NCBI GenBank assembly: GCA_030427145.1
Contig: JAUHWT010000011.1
Span: 62,001 to 126,000, forward strand
DNA: 64,000 nt
Direction of reading: 5' to 3'
Source of the DNA: Alphaproteobacteria bacterium
GTDB taxonomy: Bacteria > Pseudomonadota > Alphaproteobacteria > Rhodobacterales > Rhodobacteraceae
The first letter of the stretch is position 1. Every line of letters begins with the position of its first letter. The position numbers and the translations under genes were made by a program. Below the pieces are notes generated by a model that saw only the letters and a program-made list of their open reading frames with translations, was not told where the DNA came from and did not search any database. Below, one piece after another: positions 28,002-36,366 of this stretch.

Positions 28002-28823
28002 TCAGAATCCAGCCAGTTCGAATGCAAAACGCAGGGACACGAGCAGGAGAAATCCGCCAAACAGCATTTCGAGCCTTCGTTTTGACAGGCTGTGGGCAAA
28101 GCGTACGCCGATGCGGGCGGTGAGCAGGGATGTTGGTACCAGAAAGATGAAACCGAGCAGTGATATGAACCCGAGTGCGTCGGGCGGAAGGCCAGGCTTG
28201 CCCCATCCGGCGATCATATAGCCGATGGTCCCGGGTATCGAAATCAGGACGCCGACGCCCGCGGAGGTGGCGATGGCGCGGTGAATGGGATAGCCGTGCA
28301 GGCTCAGGATAAGATTGGACAGGGCACCGCCCCCGATGCCCATGAGGGACGACAAAAAACCGACAATTGCGCCGTAGACGCTCAAAACCGATCTGGCGGG
28401 CAGGCTTTCCGCGACCCTCCAGTTTTTGCCGCCGAGAAGAAGTCTGGTCGCGGTGGTGGTGGCCACGAGCACGAAGGCCAGCTGGAACACCCAGGGGTTG
28501 GCGAATTTGGCAATGACCGCACCGATGAGTACACCGGCGAGAACGGGGAACGCCCAGGTGCGCAGGAGGTTCATGTCGACCGCACCGTGCAAAAAATGGC
28601 CGCGGGCGGATTGGATCGAGGTCGGAATGATGATGCAAAGCGACGTGCCCACCGCCATGGGCATGGCGATGTCCTCGGATACACCCATGATGCCAAATGT
28701 CTCGTAGAGGACGGGAACTGAAATTGCTCCGCCGCCAACACCAAAAAGCCCCGCAAGCACGCCAACAACGGCGCCGGCGGCGAGAAGGACAGCCGCAAGC
28801 GCAAGGATGACCTGTATTTCCAA
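28002..28823 (-). CDS. TauE/SafE family membrane exporter
   Basis: The 273-residue protein has about eight hydrophobic helices and two copies of the family's glycine motif, GLFGVGGGAISVPVL (N-terminal) and SLMGIGGGALSNLIL (middle), each followed by the A-x-A-T-S/G-T-S-type segment (MPMAVGTSLCIIIPTS; HRAIATSAGVG). Members export sulfite, sulfoacetate or related organic anions. The start is TTG with AGGAG nine bases upstream. It is the last gene of the run SBP-ATPase-permease-GntR-TauE, which suggests it exports a by-product of the imported compound. Confidence 0.88.
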   Translation of the reverse strand: MEIQVILALAAVLLAAGAVVGVLAGLFGVGGGAISVPVLYETFGIMGVSEDIAMPMAVGTSLCIIIPTSIQSARGHFLHGAVDMNLLRTWAFPVLAGVLIGAVIAKFANPWVFQLAFVLVATTTATRLLLGGKNWRVAESLPARSVLSVYGAIVGFLSSLMGIGGGALSNLILSLHGYPIHRAIATSAGVGVLISIPGTIGYMIAGWGKPGLPPDALGFISLLGFIFLVPTSLLTARIGVRFAHSLSKRRLEMLFGGFLLLVSLRFAFELAGF

Positions 28824-28848
28824 GTTGAGATGCTCCTGAAATCGACCG

Positions 28849-29559
28849 TCAGTCGGTCTCGTCGATGGCCGTGACCTTCTCGAAAATTGCGAGGGTCAGT
28901 TTGTACTGATCGGTGAGACGTTTGACTGCGAGGTCAATGTCGCCGTCAAGTGTGGCGTCCACAATGCCCTGGTGTTCGTTTCCGCTTTGACGGCGGGGAT
29001 AGCTGTTCGACATGGAAATAAAACGGTAGCGTTCGATCTGTGTCATCAGTTCATCGCAGAACCGAAGAAGCGAAGCTGATCCGCAGTTCGAAATCAGCGT
29101 GACGTGAAAGGCACGGTGCAGGTCTTCCCACTCACTGTTGTCCGGTGGATTGCTGCCCTCCGGCAGATCGTCAGCAAACACGAGACTGGTCCGTTTCAGA
29201 CGGTGGTTGGCGAGGATTACGTTTTCCTCCCACTCGACGGTCCTGTTACGAATGGATTCTTCCAGCGCCTTTCCTTCCAGCCAGCAGCGGGTTTTCACCA
29301 GTTCGCGGAAATGCTCGCGCGAAATGGGAGGCACGAAAAAACCACGCAGATCCTCGCGGTCGACCATGCGTTCGGAGGAGAGCCGGTTCAGCGCCTCGCG
29401 CACCGGGTTGGTGCCCACCTGGTACCGTGCCGCGATCTGGTCGATCCTCAGCTTGTGCCCCGGCGAGAGCGTGCCACGGATGATGTCCGTCTTGATGGCA
29501 TGATAGACGGAAGTGGCCGCAGTCAGTTTCTCGTCGCGCGTTTTAGCCGGGTTTTGCAT
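28849..29559 (-). CDS. GntR family transcriptional regulator (FCD type)
   Basis: The 236-residue protein has an N-terminal winged helix (GHKLRIDQIAARYQVGTNPVREALNRL, with the conserved N-P-V-R-E-A-L) and a C-terminal helical FCD ligand domain whose metal-site histidines are visible in HRAFHVTLI and NEHQGIVDATLDGD. It sits between the ABC permease (33-base gap) and the TauE gene (25-base gap), so it likely regulates this locus. A palindromic AT-rich element upstream of the operon at 32419-32445 is a candidate operator. Confidence 0.92.
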   Translation of the reverse strand: MQNPAKTRDEKLTAATSVYHAIKTDIIRGTLSPGHKLRIDQIAARYQVGTNPVREALNRLSSERMVDREDLRGFFVPPISREHFRELVKTRCWLEGKALEESIRNRTVEWEENVILANHRLKRTSLVFADDLPEGSNPPDNSEWEDLHRAFHVTLISNCGSASLLRFCDELMTQIERYRFISMSNSYPRRQSGNEHQGIVDATLDGDIDLAVKRLTDQYKLTLAIFEKVTAIDETD

Positions 29560-29592
29560 TTATATGGTTCGCTGTCCTGTTATGGCAGTGGC

Positions 29593-30486
29593 CTAGCGGT
29601 CACCAATACCCGTGACGCTCGACTGGTGCCAGAAGACGAGGCGTCTTTCGACCCACACGACAGTCCAAAACAGGGCAAAACCGAGCAGACTTAGGTAAAT
29701 TATGAGCGAAAAAACGCGCGGGGTCTGCAACTGTGAGGCCGCCACGCGGATAAGTTCGCCAAATCCCTTGCCACCGCCCAGAAACTCCGCCGTAATCGCA
29801 CCGGCCATGACACCTACCGCACCAATTTTCAGACCGGTGAAGATGTGGGGCAAGCCGGCGGGGATCTTCATGCGAAAGAGCGTCTGCCAGCGACTGGCGC
29901 CGAGGGACCGGAACAGCATGCGCGCATTTTCATCCGCCGCGTAGAGACCGGCGGCAGTGCCGACCACAATCGGGAAGGTGGCGATGAAAGCGGCGAGAGC
30001 AACTTTTGAGGCGATGCCAAAACCGAGCCATGCAAGGAACAGCGGTGCGAAGGCTACCTTGGGCATCGTGTCGATGGCCACCAGATAGGGCAGGACAGCC
30101 CGTTCCCCGAAGGTGGTTTCCCCCACCAGGACGCCGAGGGAAAAACCAATGGCGATGGCGAAGAAAAAGCCGATCAGGACTTCTTTGGTAGTGATCCAAA
30201 AGGCATCCAGCATGTAACCGCCGCTCATAAGGTTCTTGCCAACCTTGACTATGTCAGCGCCCACTTCGTCGGGTGAGGGCAGGATGATGGGGGACACAAT
30301 CGCGAACGCGTGGACCATCTGCCAGATGAAGAGAAAGATCGCGAAGAGCCCGATCATGGCAATGGATCGCGGGATGCGGTCGATGAATGTGACCTCCTCC
30401 GTCCAGACCGTTTCGTCAAAAGTCTCATCGGTAATCTCGACAGGTTGGCCGAGGCGTTGCGGTATTGATGAGGTGGCGTCGGTCAT
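29593..30486 (-). CDS. ABC transporter permease (nitrate/sulfonate/taurine type)
   Basis: The 297-residue protein has an N-terminal cytoplasmic tail, about six helices and the coupling loop of this family (RSLGASRWQTLFRMKIPAGLPHIFTGLKI, an EAA-type motif with G at the usual place). It works with the ATPase, whose stop codon it overlaps (ATGA), and with the binding protein at 31299. The substrate is not fixed by sequence. Confidence 0.92.
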   Translation of the reverse strand: MTDATSSIPQRLGQPVEITDETFDETVWTEEVTFIDRIPRSIAMIGLFAIFLFIWQMVHAFAIVSPIILPSPDEVGADIVKVGKNLMSGGYMLDAFWITTKEVLIGFFFAIAIGFSLGVLVGETTFGERAVLPYLVAIDTMPKVAFAPLFLAWLGFGIASKVALAAFIATFPIVVGTAAGLYAADENARMLFRSLGASRWQTLFRMKIPAGLPHIFTGLKIGAVGVMAGAITAEFLGGGKGFGELIRVAASQLQTPRVFSLIIYLSLLGFALFWTVVWVERRLVFWHQSSVTGIGDR

Positions 30487-31298
30487 ACCTGGGCTCCTTC
30501 GTCCAGTTTCGAACGGATGTAACGGACGTAGAGGGCGAATTCCGGCGAGGTCATCATGTCGAGGTTGCGTGGTCTCGGAAGGTCGATCCGAATTTCCTCG
30601 GTCAGCCGACCGGGACGGGGAGACATGATGTAGACCGTGTCGGACAGGAACACCGCTTCGGGGATGGAGTGGGTGATAAGCATCGCCGTGGCGTTGCGGG
30701 CGGTGCAGATACGCTGGAGCTCCATGTTCATAAAATCGCGCACGAGTTCATCAAGTGCGCTAAAAGGCTCATCGAGCAGCAATACCTCCGGCCGGGTGAT
30801 CAGCATGCGACAGATCGCTGCGCGCTGGGCCATTCCGCCGGAAAGCTGCCGGGGGTAGACGTTCTCGAAGCCGCTCAGTCCCACAAGGTCCAGAAGTTCG
30901 CGCGCGTCGTCCTGTTGAGATTTTGCCGCGTGTTTTCCGTCCCGGATTGTGATGGGCAGCATGACGTTTTCAAGCGCCGTCAGCCACGGGAACAGGGTAG
31001 CCTGCTGAAACATCATGCCAATCTCGCGGCGTGGTCCCATGACCGGGTCGCCCTCGAGCACGACGCTGCCTGAAGTGGGAGGCGTGAGCCCGGCCATCAC
31101 CTTCAGCAGGGTGGATTTTCCGCAGCCGGAAGGCCCGATTACGGATGAAAAGCTGCCTTCGCGAAGATCGACGCTAACCGGGTCAAGCGCCTTGATCTTG
31201 CCGAGGCCGTAGGATTTTGTGACGTTACGAAGCTGGTAGACAGGCCGCCCGCGTTGGGCGACCTGTTGACGTATTTCGGTTGCGGCGGTTCCGGTCAA
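30483..31298 (-). CDS. ABC transporter ATP-binding protein (nitrate/sulfonate/taurine type)
   Basis: The 271-residue ATPase has Walker A GPSGCGKST (56-64), Q-loop MMFQQATLF, signature LSGGMAQRAAICR and Walker B LLLDEPFSALD, with the H-loop ITHSIPEAVF. The open frame begins with TTG directly after the stop codon of the binding-protein gene (TAA-TTG), and no closer ATG or GTG start fits, so translation is probably coupled. An extra 20-residue N-terminus precedes the first strand. Confidence 0.92.
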   Translation of the reverse strand: MTGTAATEIRQQVAQRGRPVYQLRNVTKSYGLGKIKALDPVSVDLREGSFSSVIGPSGCGKSTLLKVMAGLTPPTSGSVVLEGDPVMGPRREIGMMFQQATLFPWLTALENVMLPITIRDGKHAAKSQQDDARELLDLVGLSGFENVYPRQLSGGMAQRAAICRMLITRPEVLLLDEPFSALDELVRDFMNMELQRICTARNATAMLITHSIPEAVFLSDTVYIMSPRPGRLTEEIRIDLPRPRNLDMMTSPEFALYVRYIRSKLDEGAQV

Positions 31299-32312
31299 TT
31301 ATTCAACCGCGTTCCAGGTGTCGACGAACTCGTTAGTGTAGGCGCTTTCGAGATCATCCATGGGGGCCTCAAGCTCTCCGCTTGAAACCAGCACGTCATG
31401 CCAGTCTTCCCACGCCTGTGGCGGTTGATAGCCATATGGATCGTCGAGGTCCACGGGAATCACCCGGCTCTGGATTGCGGCGAACAGGGCTTTGGCAAAT
31501 TCCTGATCCTCGCCTTCCTGTGGGTTGGCCGTGGTTGTGTGGGCGAGCGTGGCTTCAAGGTTATCCGGGTTTAGACCGAAGATCGTGCCCTTGACCATTG
31601 CACGTCCAAAGCCCTCGATGGCTTCGCGGTTATTTTCGAGAAATTCGCGGGTCACGGCCCAGCCATTCCCAAAATAACCAAGATACTCCTCCGGGGTGAT
31701 TTCGCGCAGTGGCACTCCACGTGAGGAGATGATCGCGGCATCCGACACTGCGGCTGAGTAGGCCTCCACCTCTTCATTGAGAAATGCGGCTACGGCGGTG
31801 CCGCCGTCGCCAATGGCGAGGAATTCGTAATCGTCGCCCTCTTTAAGACCCGCGTCGCCAAGGATGCCCCTTGCAAAGCCGACTTCGGCTCCGTCGGCGG
31901 TCCCCACACCTACGACGGTTCCGGCCAGATCGGCGGGAGCCTGGGCCTCCGACTCTTCGGGTACAACAAGGCCAAAGATCGAACGGGAGAAGTGGTTGTA
32001 AATGAATACCACATCCTCACCCCGCGCACGTGCGCCGAGTAGAGGTGCGGGCCCGGGCTGGCCGATGTCGGCCTGACCGGAGGCCATAAGTTGCAGCACT
32101 GAGGCCGAGCCGTTTACCGCCTCGACGTTGACGGAAAGACCTTCTTCGGCCAGGTAGCCCTCACCCTCCGCAACGTGTAGTGGAAAATTGTTGATCGCTG
32201 ACGGATTTGGCAAAACGATCGTCAACTCTGTCGTCTGTGCCGAGGCTGCGCCGGTCCATGTGGCCGAAGCCATCAGCGCCGCCATCAGCGTAAATTTGGT
32301 TTTCCCTTTCAT
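31299..32312 (-). CDS. ABC transporter substrate-binding protein (NMT1/SsuA-like)
   Basis: The 337-residue protein has a signal peptide (cut after ASA, about 25) and the NMT1/SsuA-like periplasmic fold: LHVAEGEGYLAEEGLSVNVE, GSASVLQLMASGQADIGQ and the later VVGVGTADGAEVGF. Such proteins bind small organic molecules such as sulfonates, nitrate, pyrimidines or aromatic acids. GGGAGGGAAC stands before the ATG. It leads a five-gene minus-strand operon ending in a TauE exporter and is divergent from a fumarylacetoacetate-hydrolase-family gene. Confidence 0.9.
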   Translation of the reverse strand: MKGKTKFTLMAALMASATWTGAASAQTTELTIVLPNPSAINNFPLHVAEGEGYLAEEGLSVNVEAVNGSASVLQLMASGQADIGQPGPAPLLGARARGEDVVFIYNHFSRSIFGLVVPEESEAQAPADLAGTVVGVGTADGAEVGFARGILGDAGLKEGDDYEFLAIGDGGTAVAAFLNEEVEAYSAAVSDAAIISSRGVPLREITPEEYLGYFGNGWAVTREFLENNREAIEGFGRAMVKGTIFGLNPDNLEATLAHTTTANPQEGEDQEFAKALFAAIQSRVIPVDLDDPYGYQPPQAWEDWHDVLVSSGELEAPMDDLESAYTNEFVDTWNAVE

Positions 32313-32418
32313 AGGTTCCCTCCCTTTTTGAGACGCTGTGCGCCCGATTTTTGGCCCGTGCCGTCGCGGGTGAACGACGCGGATGGGGGTACCCTTGTGT
32401 ATGCACGATGGTTAGTCA

Positions 32419-32445
32419 AATACAAAATAATATATTATCTGTATT
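32419..32445. promoter_or_regulatory. AT-rich inverted repeat, candidate operator between divergent operons
   Basis: AATACA (32419-32424) and TGTATT (32440-32445) form an inverted repeat around the perfect 12-base palindrome ATAATATATTAT (32427-32438), which is offset by one base from the outer arms. It lies in the 207-base gap between the binding-protein gene and the hydrolase gene and stands out against the local GC content. It is a plausible site for the GntR-type regulator of this locus. Confidence 0.45.
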
Positions 32446-32519
32446 GAGGGAGCTATAATCTGTGATAAGGCTGTGCTCGCCCGCTTCAGGGCCAAATCAT
32501 TCCAACAGGAGGATCGCCC

Positions 32520-33197
32520 GTGAGCGAGTATGTCATAAGTCCCCAAAAACAGGCGGAAATTCCGGTCAAAGGCTCGGACAAGGCATTTCCGGTCCGCAGG
32601 GTTTACTGCATCGGACGCAACTATGTGGCTCACGTGGAGGAAATGGGTGGGAGCGCGGACCGCGATCCGCCGTTGTTCTTCCAGAAGCCGGCGGATGCGG
32701 TGGTTTCGTCCGGTTCGATCATTCCCTATCCGGGAAAAACGAAGGATTTTCATTACGAGGTTGAACTGGTGATGGCGCTGGGCAGTGGCGGCAGCAATAT
32801 TCCCGAATCTGAGGCTTTGGATCACGTTTGGGGATATGCCGTTGGTCTCGACATGACCCGTCGCGACATTCAGGGCGGGGGCTTCCCTTGGGAGATTGCC
32901 AAAGCGTTTGACCGCTCATTCCCGGTGGGGCCGATTACGCCGGTGTCCGAGACCGGTAAAATCGAGAAAGGCAAGATCAAGCTGAAGGTCAATGGTGAAA
33001 CGCAGCAGGATTCGGATGTGTCCCTGCTGATATGGCGGATGCCGGAGATCATTTCGCGCCTGTCCGAGTATTTTGAGCTTTGCCCAGGCGATGTGATCCT
33101 GACCGGCACGCCGTCCGGCGTTGGACCTGTGGTACCCGGCGACAAGCTGGTCGCAACTTTTGAGGGTCTTGAGCCGCTGGAAGTTTCCATCAACTGA
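32520..33197 (+). CDS. Fumarylacetoacetate hydrolase family protein
   Basis: The 225-residue enzyme has the compact FAH fold that cleaves C-C bonds in beta-diketo acids. Metal and active-site segments are visible: YCIGRNYVAH, FFQKPADAVV, the acidic ligands in HYEVELVMAL, GLDMTRRD and the family loop TGTPSGVGPV. This short form resembles fumarylpyruvate hydrolases and related acylpyruvases. The GTG start follows AGGAGG at good spacing. It is divergent from the ABC operon and may act on the imported compound; the substrate is unknown. Confidence 0.88.
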   Translation: MSEYVISPQKQAEIPVKGSDKAFPVRRVYCIGRNYVAHVEEMGGSADRDPPLFFQKPADAVVSSGSIIPYPGKTKDFHYEVELVMALGSGGSNIPESEALDHVWGYAVGLDMTRRDIQGGGFPWEIAKAFDRSFPVGPITPVSETGKIEKGKIKLKVNGETQQDSDVSLLIWRMPEIISRLSEYFELCPGDVILTGTPSGVGPVVPGDKLVATFEGLEPLEVSIN

Positions 33198-33206
33198 GGA
33201 ATGCCA

Positions 33207-33245
33207 AACGGCGTGGGGTTTTTTGGTCCGCGCCGTTCTTTAATT
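33207..33245 (+). terminator. Rho-independent terminator of the FAH-family gene
   Basis: AACGGCGTGG (33207-33216) and CCGCGCCGTT (33228-33237) pair over 10 positions with one G-U, followed by CTTTAATTTT. It lies in the 42-base gap before the convergent thiX stop. Confidence 0.7.
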
Positions 33246-33989
33246 TTGATCCGGGGCGTAGTGTCGGGTCAGGCGTTCGGCCATGCGGTCGACGGTCCAG
33301 TGCAGCAGGACCGTGAATCCCGCCAGCACGATCAGGGCCGCGAACATCACGTCCGTTTGGGCGCGGCCGTTTGACAGGAGCATCAGGTAGCCGAGACCTT
33401 TTGAGGCACCGACCCATTCGCCGATGACGGCGCCGATGGGCGCGTAGACGGCTGCGAGGCGGAGGCCGGATGCCAGCGACGGGAGCGCGTTTGGTATGCG
33501 GATGCGCAGCATGACCTGGGTCGGGGTGACCCGCATGACCTGGGCGAGGTCGAGGAACCCCTGGGGTGTACGGGTCAGACCGTCATAGAACGCGGATGTC
33601 ACCGGGAAGAAAATGATAATGAGCGTCATCACCAGTTTCGACAGAATACCGTAACCGAGCCAGAGCGTCAGAATCGGTGCGAGCGCGAAGACGGGGACGG
33701 CCTGGAAAAACACGAGGATCGGGCGAACAAGGGTGCGGGCGAGTGGAAATGTCGCCAGCATGATGGCTGTCAGCGCGCCGAGCACCGCCCCGAGGACGAG
33801 ACCGATCAGAACCTCTGCAATTGTGACGACCGCGTTTTCGGCGATTGTCACGCGGGAGGTCCAGAGAGCGGTGGCCACCCGCTCCGGTGATGGCAGAATG
33901 AATGGTGGCAGGCCGGTCAGGGCCACCAGCAGCCACCAGAGGAATATGGCCAGTGCGGTGGAAATGAGGCCGTTGCGCAGTGTGGTCAT
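33240..33989 (-). CDS. thiX: Thiamine-precursor ABC transporter permease ThiX
   Basis: The 249-residue permease has about six helices and the coupling loop DLAQVMRVTPTQVMLRIRIPNALPSLASGLRL, shared with the SsuC/TauC/ThiX group. The assignment as ThiX rests on the operon: it is the last gene after thiE, thiY, tenA and thiZ, overlaps thiZ by four bases (ATGA) and lies under a TPP riboswitch. It should import a formylaminopyrimidine from degraded thiamine. Confidence 0.88.
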   Translation of the reverse strand: MTTLRNGLISTALAIFLWWLLVALTGLPPFILPSPERVATALWTSRVTIAENAVVTIAEVLIGLVLGAVLGALTAIMLATFPLARTLVRPILVFFQAVPVFALAPILTLWLGYGILSKLVMTLIIIFFPVTSAFYDGLTRTPQGFLDLAQVMRVTPTQVMLRIRIPNALPSLASGLRLAAVYAPIGAVIGEWVGASKGLGYLMLLSNGRAQTDVMFAALIVLAGFTVLLHWTVDRMAERLTRHYAPDQN

Positions 33990-34711
33990 GGCCGGGCCAT
34001 CAGAAGTTCATGGAGTTCAGATTGAAGCGACAGGGTCTCCGCACCGGTAATTGCACGGACGGGGTCGCTTTTGGGTCCAGAAGTCGATTGCAGGCCCGTT
34101 TCGTTCATCACGACTATTTTGTGGCCCAGACGTGCTGCCTCGCCCGGTTCGTGAGTAACGAGCAGAACGGTGCGACCGGCGAGAAGCCTAGCGGCAAGAT
34201 CCTGCATTTCGGCGCGGGTACGCGCGTCCAGTGCCGAGAAAGGCTCGTCCAGCAGGGCGATGGGCCGGTCTTCTATCAGGGTGCGGGCAAGTGCCACGCG
34301 CTGTTTTTGACCGCCGGACAGCTGGGCGGGGCGTTTTGACGCGTGGTCGGACAGGCCCACCCGCTCAAGCATGTTCATCGCGCGGGCCGGATCCGGCGTC
34401 TCGCGGCGCAGTCGGGCGCCAAGCTGGGTATTTTCGAGGACCGTCAGCCAGGGGAAGAGCAGATCATCCTGGGCCATGTAGGAAATTCGGCCCTCAAGCG
34501 GTTCACCGTCATTGGCCGCGAGGGTGCCGACGAAATCAATTCCCGAGCCCAGGCCCGCAACGAGGCGGAGCAGGCTTGATTTGCCCACTCCGGAGGGGCC
34601 GAGCAGACAGGTCCACGATCCGGCGGCCATCTCAAGGCGCAGGGGGCCGAACAGAGGCTGCCCGGATATCCGCGCCGAACCTTCGACCGTGACTGCGGGT
34701 GCTTCCGTCAC
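33986..34711 (-). CDS. thiZ: Thiamine-precursor ABC transporter ATPase ThiZ
   Basis: The 241-residue ATPase has Walker A GPSGVGKSS (38-46), Q-loop YMAQDDLLF, signature LSGGQKQRVALAR and Walker B IALLDEPFSALD with the H-loop VTHEPGEAARL. It starts with GTG that overlaps the tenA stop codon (GTGA) and ends overlapping the thiX start. It powers pyrimidine uptake with thiX and thiY. Confidence 0.9.
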   Translation of the reverse strand: MTEAPAVTVEGSARISGQPLFGPLRLEMAAGSWTCLLGPSGVGKSSLLRLVAGLGSGIDFVGTLAANDGEPLEGRISYMAQDDLLFPWLTVLENTQLGARLRRETPDPARAMNMLERVGLSDHASKRPAQLSGGQKQRVALARTLIEDRPIALLDEPFSALDARTRAEMQDLAARLLAGRTVLLVTHEPGEAARLGHKIVVMNETGLQSTSGPKSDPVRAITGAETLSLQSELHELLMARP

Positions 34712-35388
34712 GGGGCGCGCAGGCCCATGTCCCAGAAACCCACCTCCAACCGGGTTGCACTGGCGAACGTGTCGGCAAGTGCGCTGGCGCAGGGAAGGCT
34801 GGGCCAGTCGGGTCCGAGGCGGTTGGCCAAAGCCGTGTCGATCAGCTGACCCGCCTCAACACAGACCGCCTGGTAGTCGTCTCCGGCATAGGTGTCGATC
34901 CATTCCGCATAGCGGTCGGAGGTCCTCGTGGATTTCAGGTGCAGGCCGATATCTCCGTATCCGTGAACGCAGGGCGCAAGCGCGGCAAGCAGGTTGAGAA
35001 AATCACCCGAAAAACCGGCTTCCAGAACGAACCTCGTGTAGGCCATGTTCTCCGGAGCCTCGGTCGTCGCTTCCAGGTCGGCCTGCGATATGCCGGCGGC
35101 GGCGCAGATTTCCACGTGCAGGCGCATTTCCTCGTTGATTAGGGCATTGAGCGTCGCGGTGGCCGCGCGGATTTCCGCGATGGTGTCGGCCTTGACGGCT
35201 GCGAGCGCCCAGGCCCGGGAGAAATGTTTCAGGAATATCCAGTCCTGGCGCAGGTAATGCAAAAAGCACGTCTCCGGCATGGTGCCGTCGCCCAGTCCTG
35301 CCACAAAGGCGTGGCGGGTATAGTCGGTCCAGGCCTGCCCGGCGGCGTCGCGCCACCGGGAGACCGCAACGCCGTAATCGGGCGTCAT
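34708..35388 (-). CDS. tenA: TenA family aminopyrimidine aminohydrolase (thiaminase II)
   Basis: TenA hydrolyses aminopyrimidine or thiamine breakdown products to HMP for reuse in thiamine synthesis. The 226-residue all-helical protein has the family segment CFLHYLRQDWIFLKHFSRA and the catalytic Cys140 in LAPCVHGYGDIG, plus the acidic end region with the conserved tyrosines (TYAGDDYQAV). It overlaps thiY by four bases (ATGA). With ThiXYZ it forms the salvage route for formylaminopyrimidine. Confidence 0.93.
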   Translation of the reverse strand: MTPDYGVAVSRWRDAAGQAWTDYTRHAFVAGLGDGTMPETCFLHYLRQDWIFLKHFSRAWALAAVKADTIAEIRAATATLNALINEEMRLHVEICAAAGISQADLEATTEAPENMAYTRFVLEAGFSGDFLNLLAALAPCVHGYGDIGLHLKSTRTSDRYAEWIDTYAGDDYQAVCVEAGQLIDTALANRLGPDWPSLPCASALADTFASATRLEVGFWDMGLRAP

Positions 35389-36323
35389 TGTGCGGTGATG
35401 TCGACGCTGATGGCGTCTACCGGGTTGATGCCGGGGATGAGTTCGTATTCGTGCAGGAACGCCTCAAACGCCTCATACCGGCCTGCATCCATTGCAGCGG
35501 GTCGTGTGGCAAACCGGGGATAGGTGTCGACCCAGGCCTTTTCGTTCAGTTCGTTCTGAAGTTCGGCCGATGTGGCGGCGAAGGTCTCCCAGGAGTCTTT
35601 CGGGTGGTTCAGAATGTACTGTGTGGCACGTTCCGTGGCGGCGAGGAAACGGCCGATCATGTCGGCATCCATCGTGTCGGGATTAGCCACGTAGATCAGT
35701 TCCTCATAGGTCGGCAGACCCTCCTCCTCAACGAAGTGGCAGGTGCCGGGAACGCCTTCGATTTCCATCTGGTTCAGCTCGAAATTCCGGAAGGCGCCGA
35801 TGACCGCATCGACCTGTCCGGACATGAGCGCAGGCGAAAGGGACCAGTTGACGTTGATCAGTTCAACATCATCCAGCGTCAGGCCATTATTGGCGAGCAT
35901 GGCGCCCAGAAGAGCCTCCTCAACACCGGCGACGGAATAGCCGACCTTCCGGCCCTTGAGGTCCGCGAGGGTTTCGATCGGGCCGTCCTCCAGGGTCAGC
36001 AGGCAGTTCAGTGGCGTGCTGATCAGGGTGCCCACGCGTTTCAGGGGCAGGCCCTCGTGGATCTGCATGTGGAGCTGCGGCTGATAGGACACGGCCAGTT
36101 CGGCCTGGTTGGCGGCCGCCATTTTCGGCGGGTCGGCGGGGTCGGCCGGGGCGATTACCTCGACTTCAAGGCCGGCTTCCTCGAAATAGCCGTTCTCCTC
36201 CGCAATGATGATCGGCCCGTGATCGGGATTTACAAACCAGTCGAGGATGACGGTCATTTTGTCCTGGGCGGCGGCGGGCGTCGCAAGGCCAAGGGCCAGC
36301 AGTGTCACGAGGGTTTTGTTCAT
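35385..36323 (-). CDS. thiY: Thiamine pyrimidine-precursor binding protein ThiY
   Basis: The 312-residue NMT1-type protein has a signal peptide (cut after AAAQ) and segments such as VILDWFVNPDHGPIIIA, characteristic of ThiY/THI5-like binding proteins of N-formyl-4-amino-5-aminomethyl-2-methylpyrimidine. VGYSVAGVEEALLGAML follows. Its identity is supported by tenA, thiE and the riboswitch. It follows thiE after 43 bases and delivers the pyrimidine to ThiXZ. Confidence 0.9.
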   Translation of the reverse strand: MNKTLVTLLALGLATPAAAQDKMTVILDWFVNPDHGPIIIAEENGYFEEAGLEVEVIAPADPADPPKMAAANQAELAVSYQPQLHMQIHEGLPLKRVGTLISTPLNCLLTLEDGPIETLADLKGRKVGYSVAGVEEALLGAMLANNGLTLDDVELINVNWSLSPALMSGQVDAVIGAFRNFELNQMEIEGVPGTCHFVEEEGLPTYEELIYVANPDTMDADMIGRFLAATERATQYILNHPKDSWETFAATSAELQNELNEKAWVDTYPRFATRPAAMDAGRYEAFEAFLHEYELIPGINPVDAISVDITAQ

Positions 36324-36366
36324 GTCTTAATCCTGGGATGTGAGGTGGGCCGCCGGGAGGACCCGG

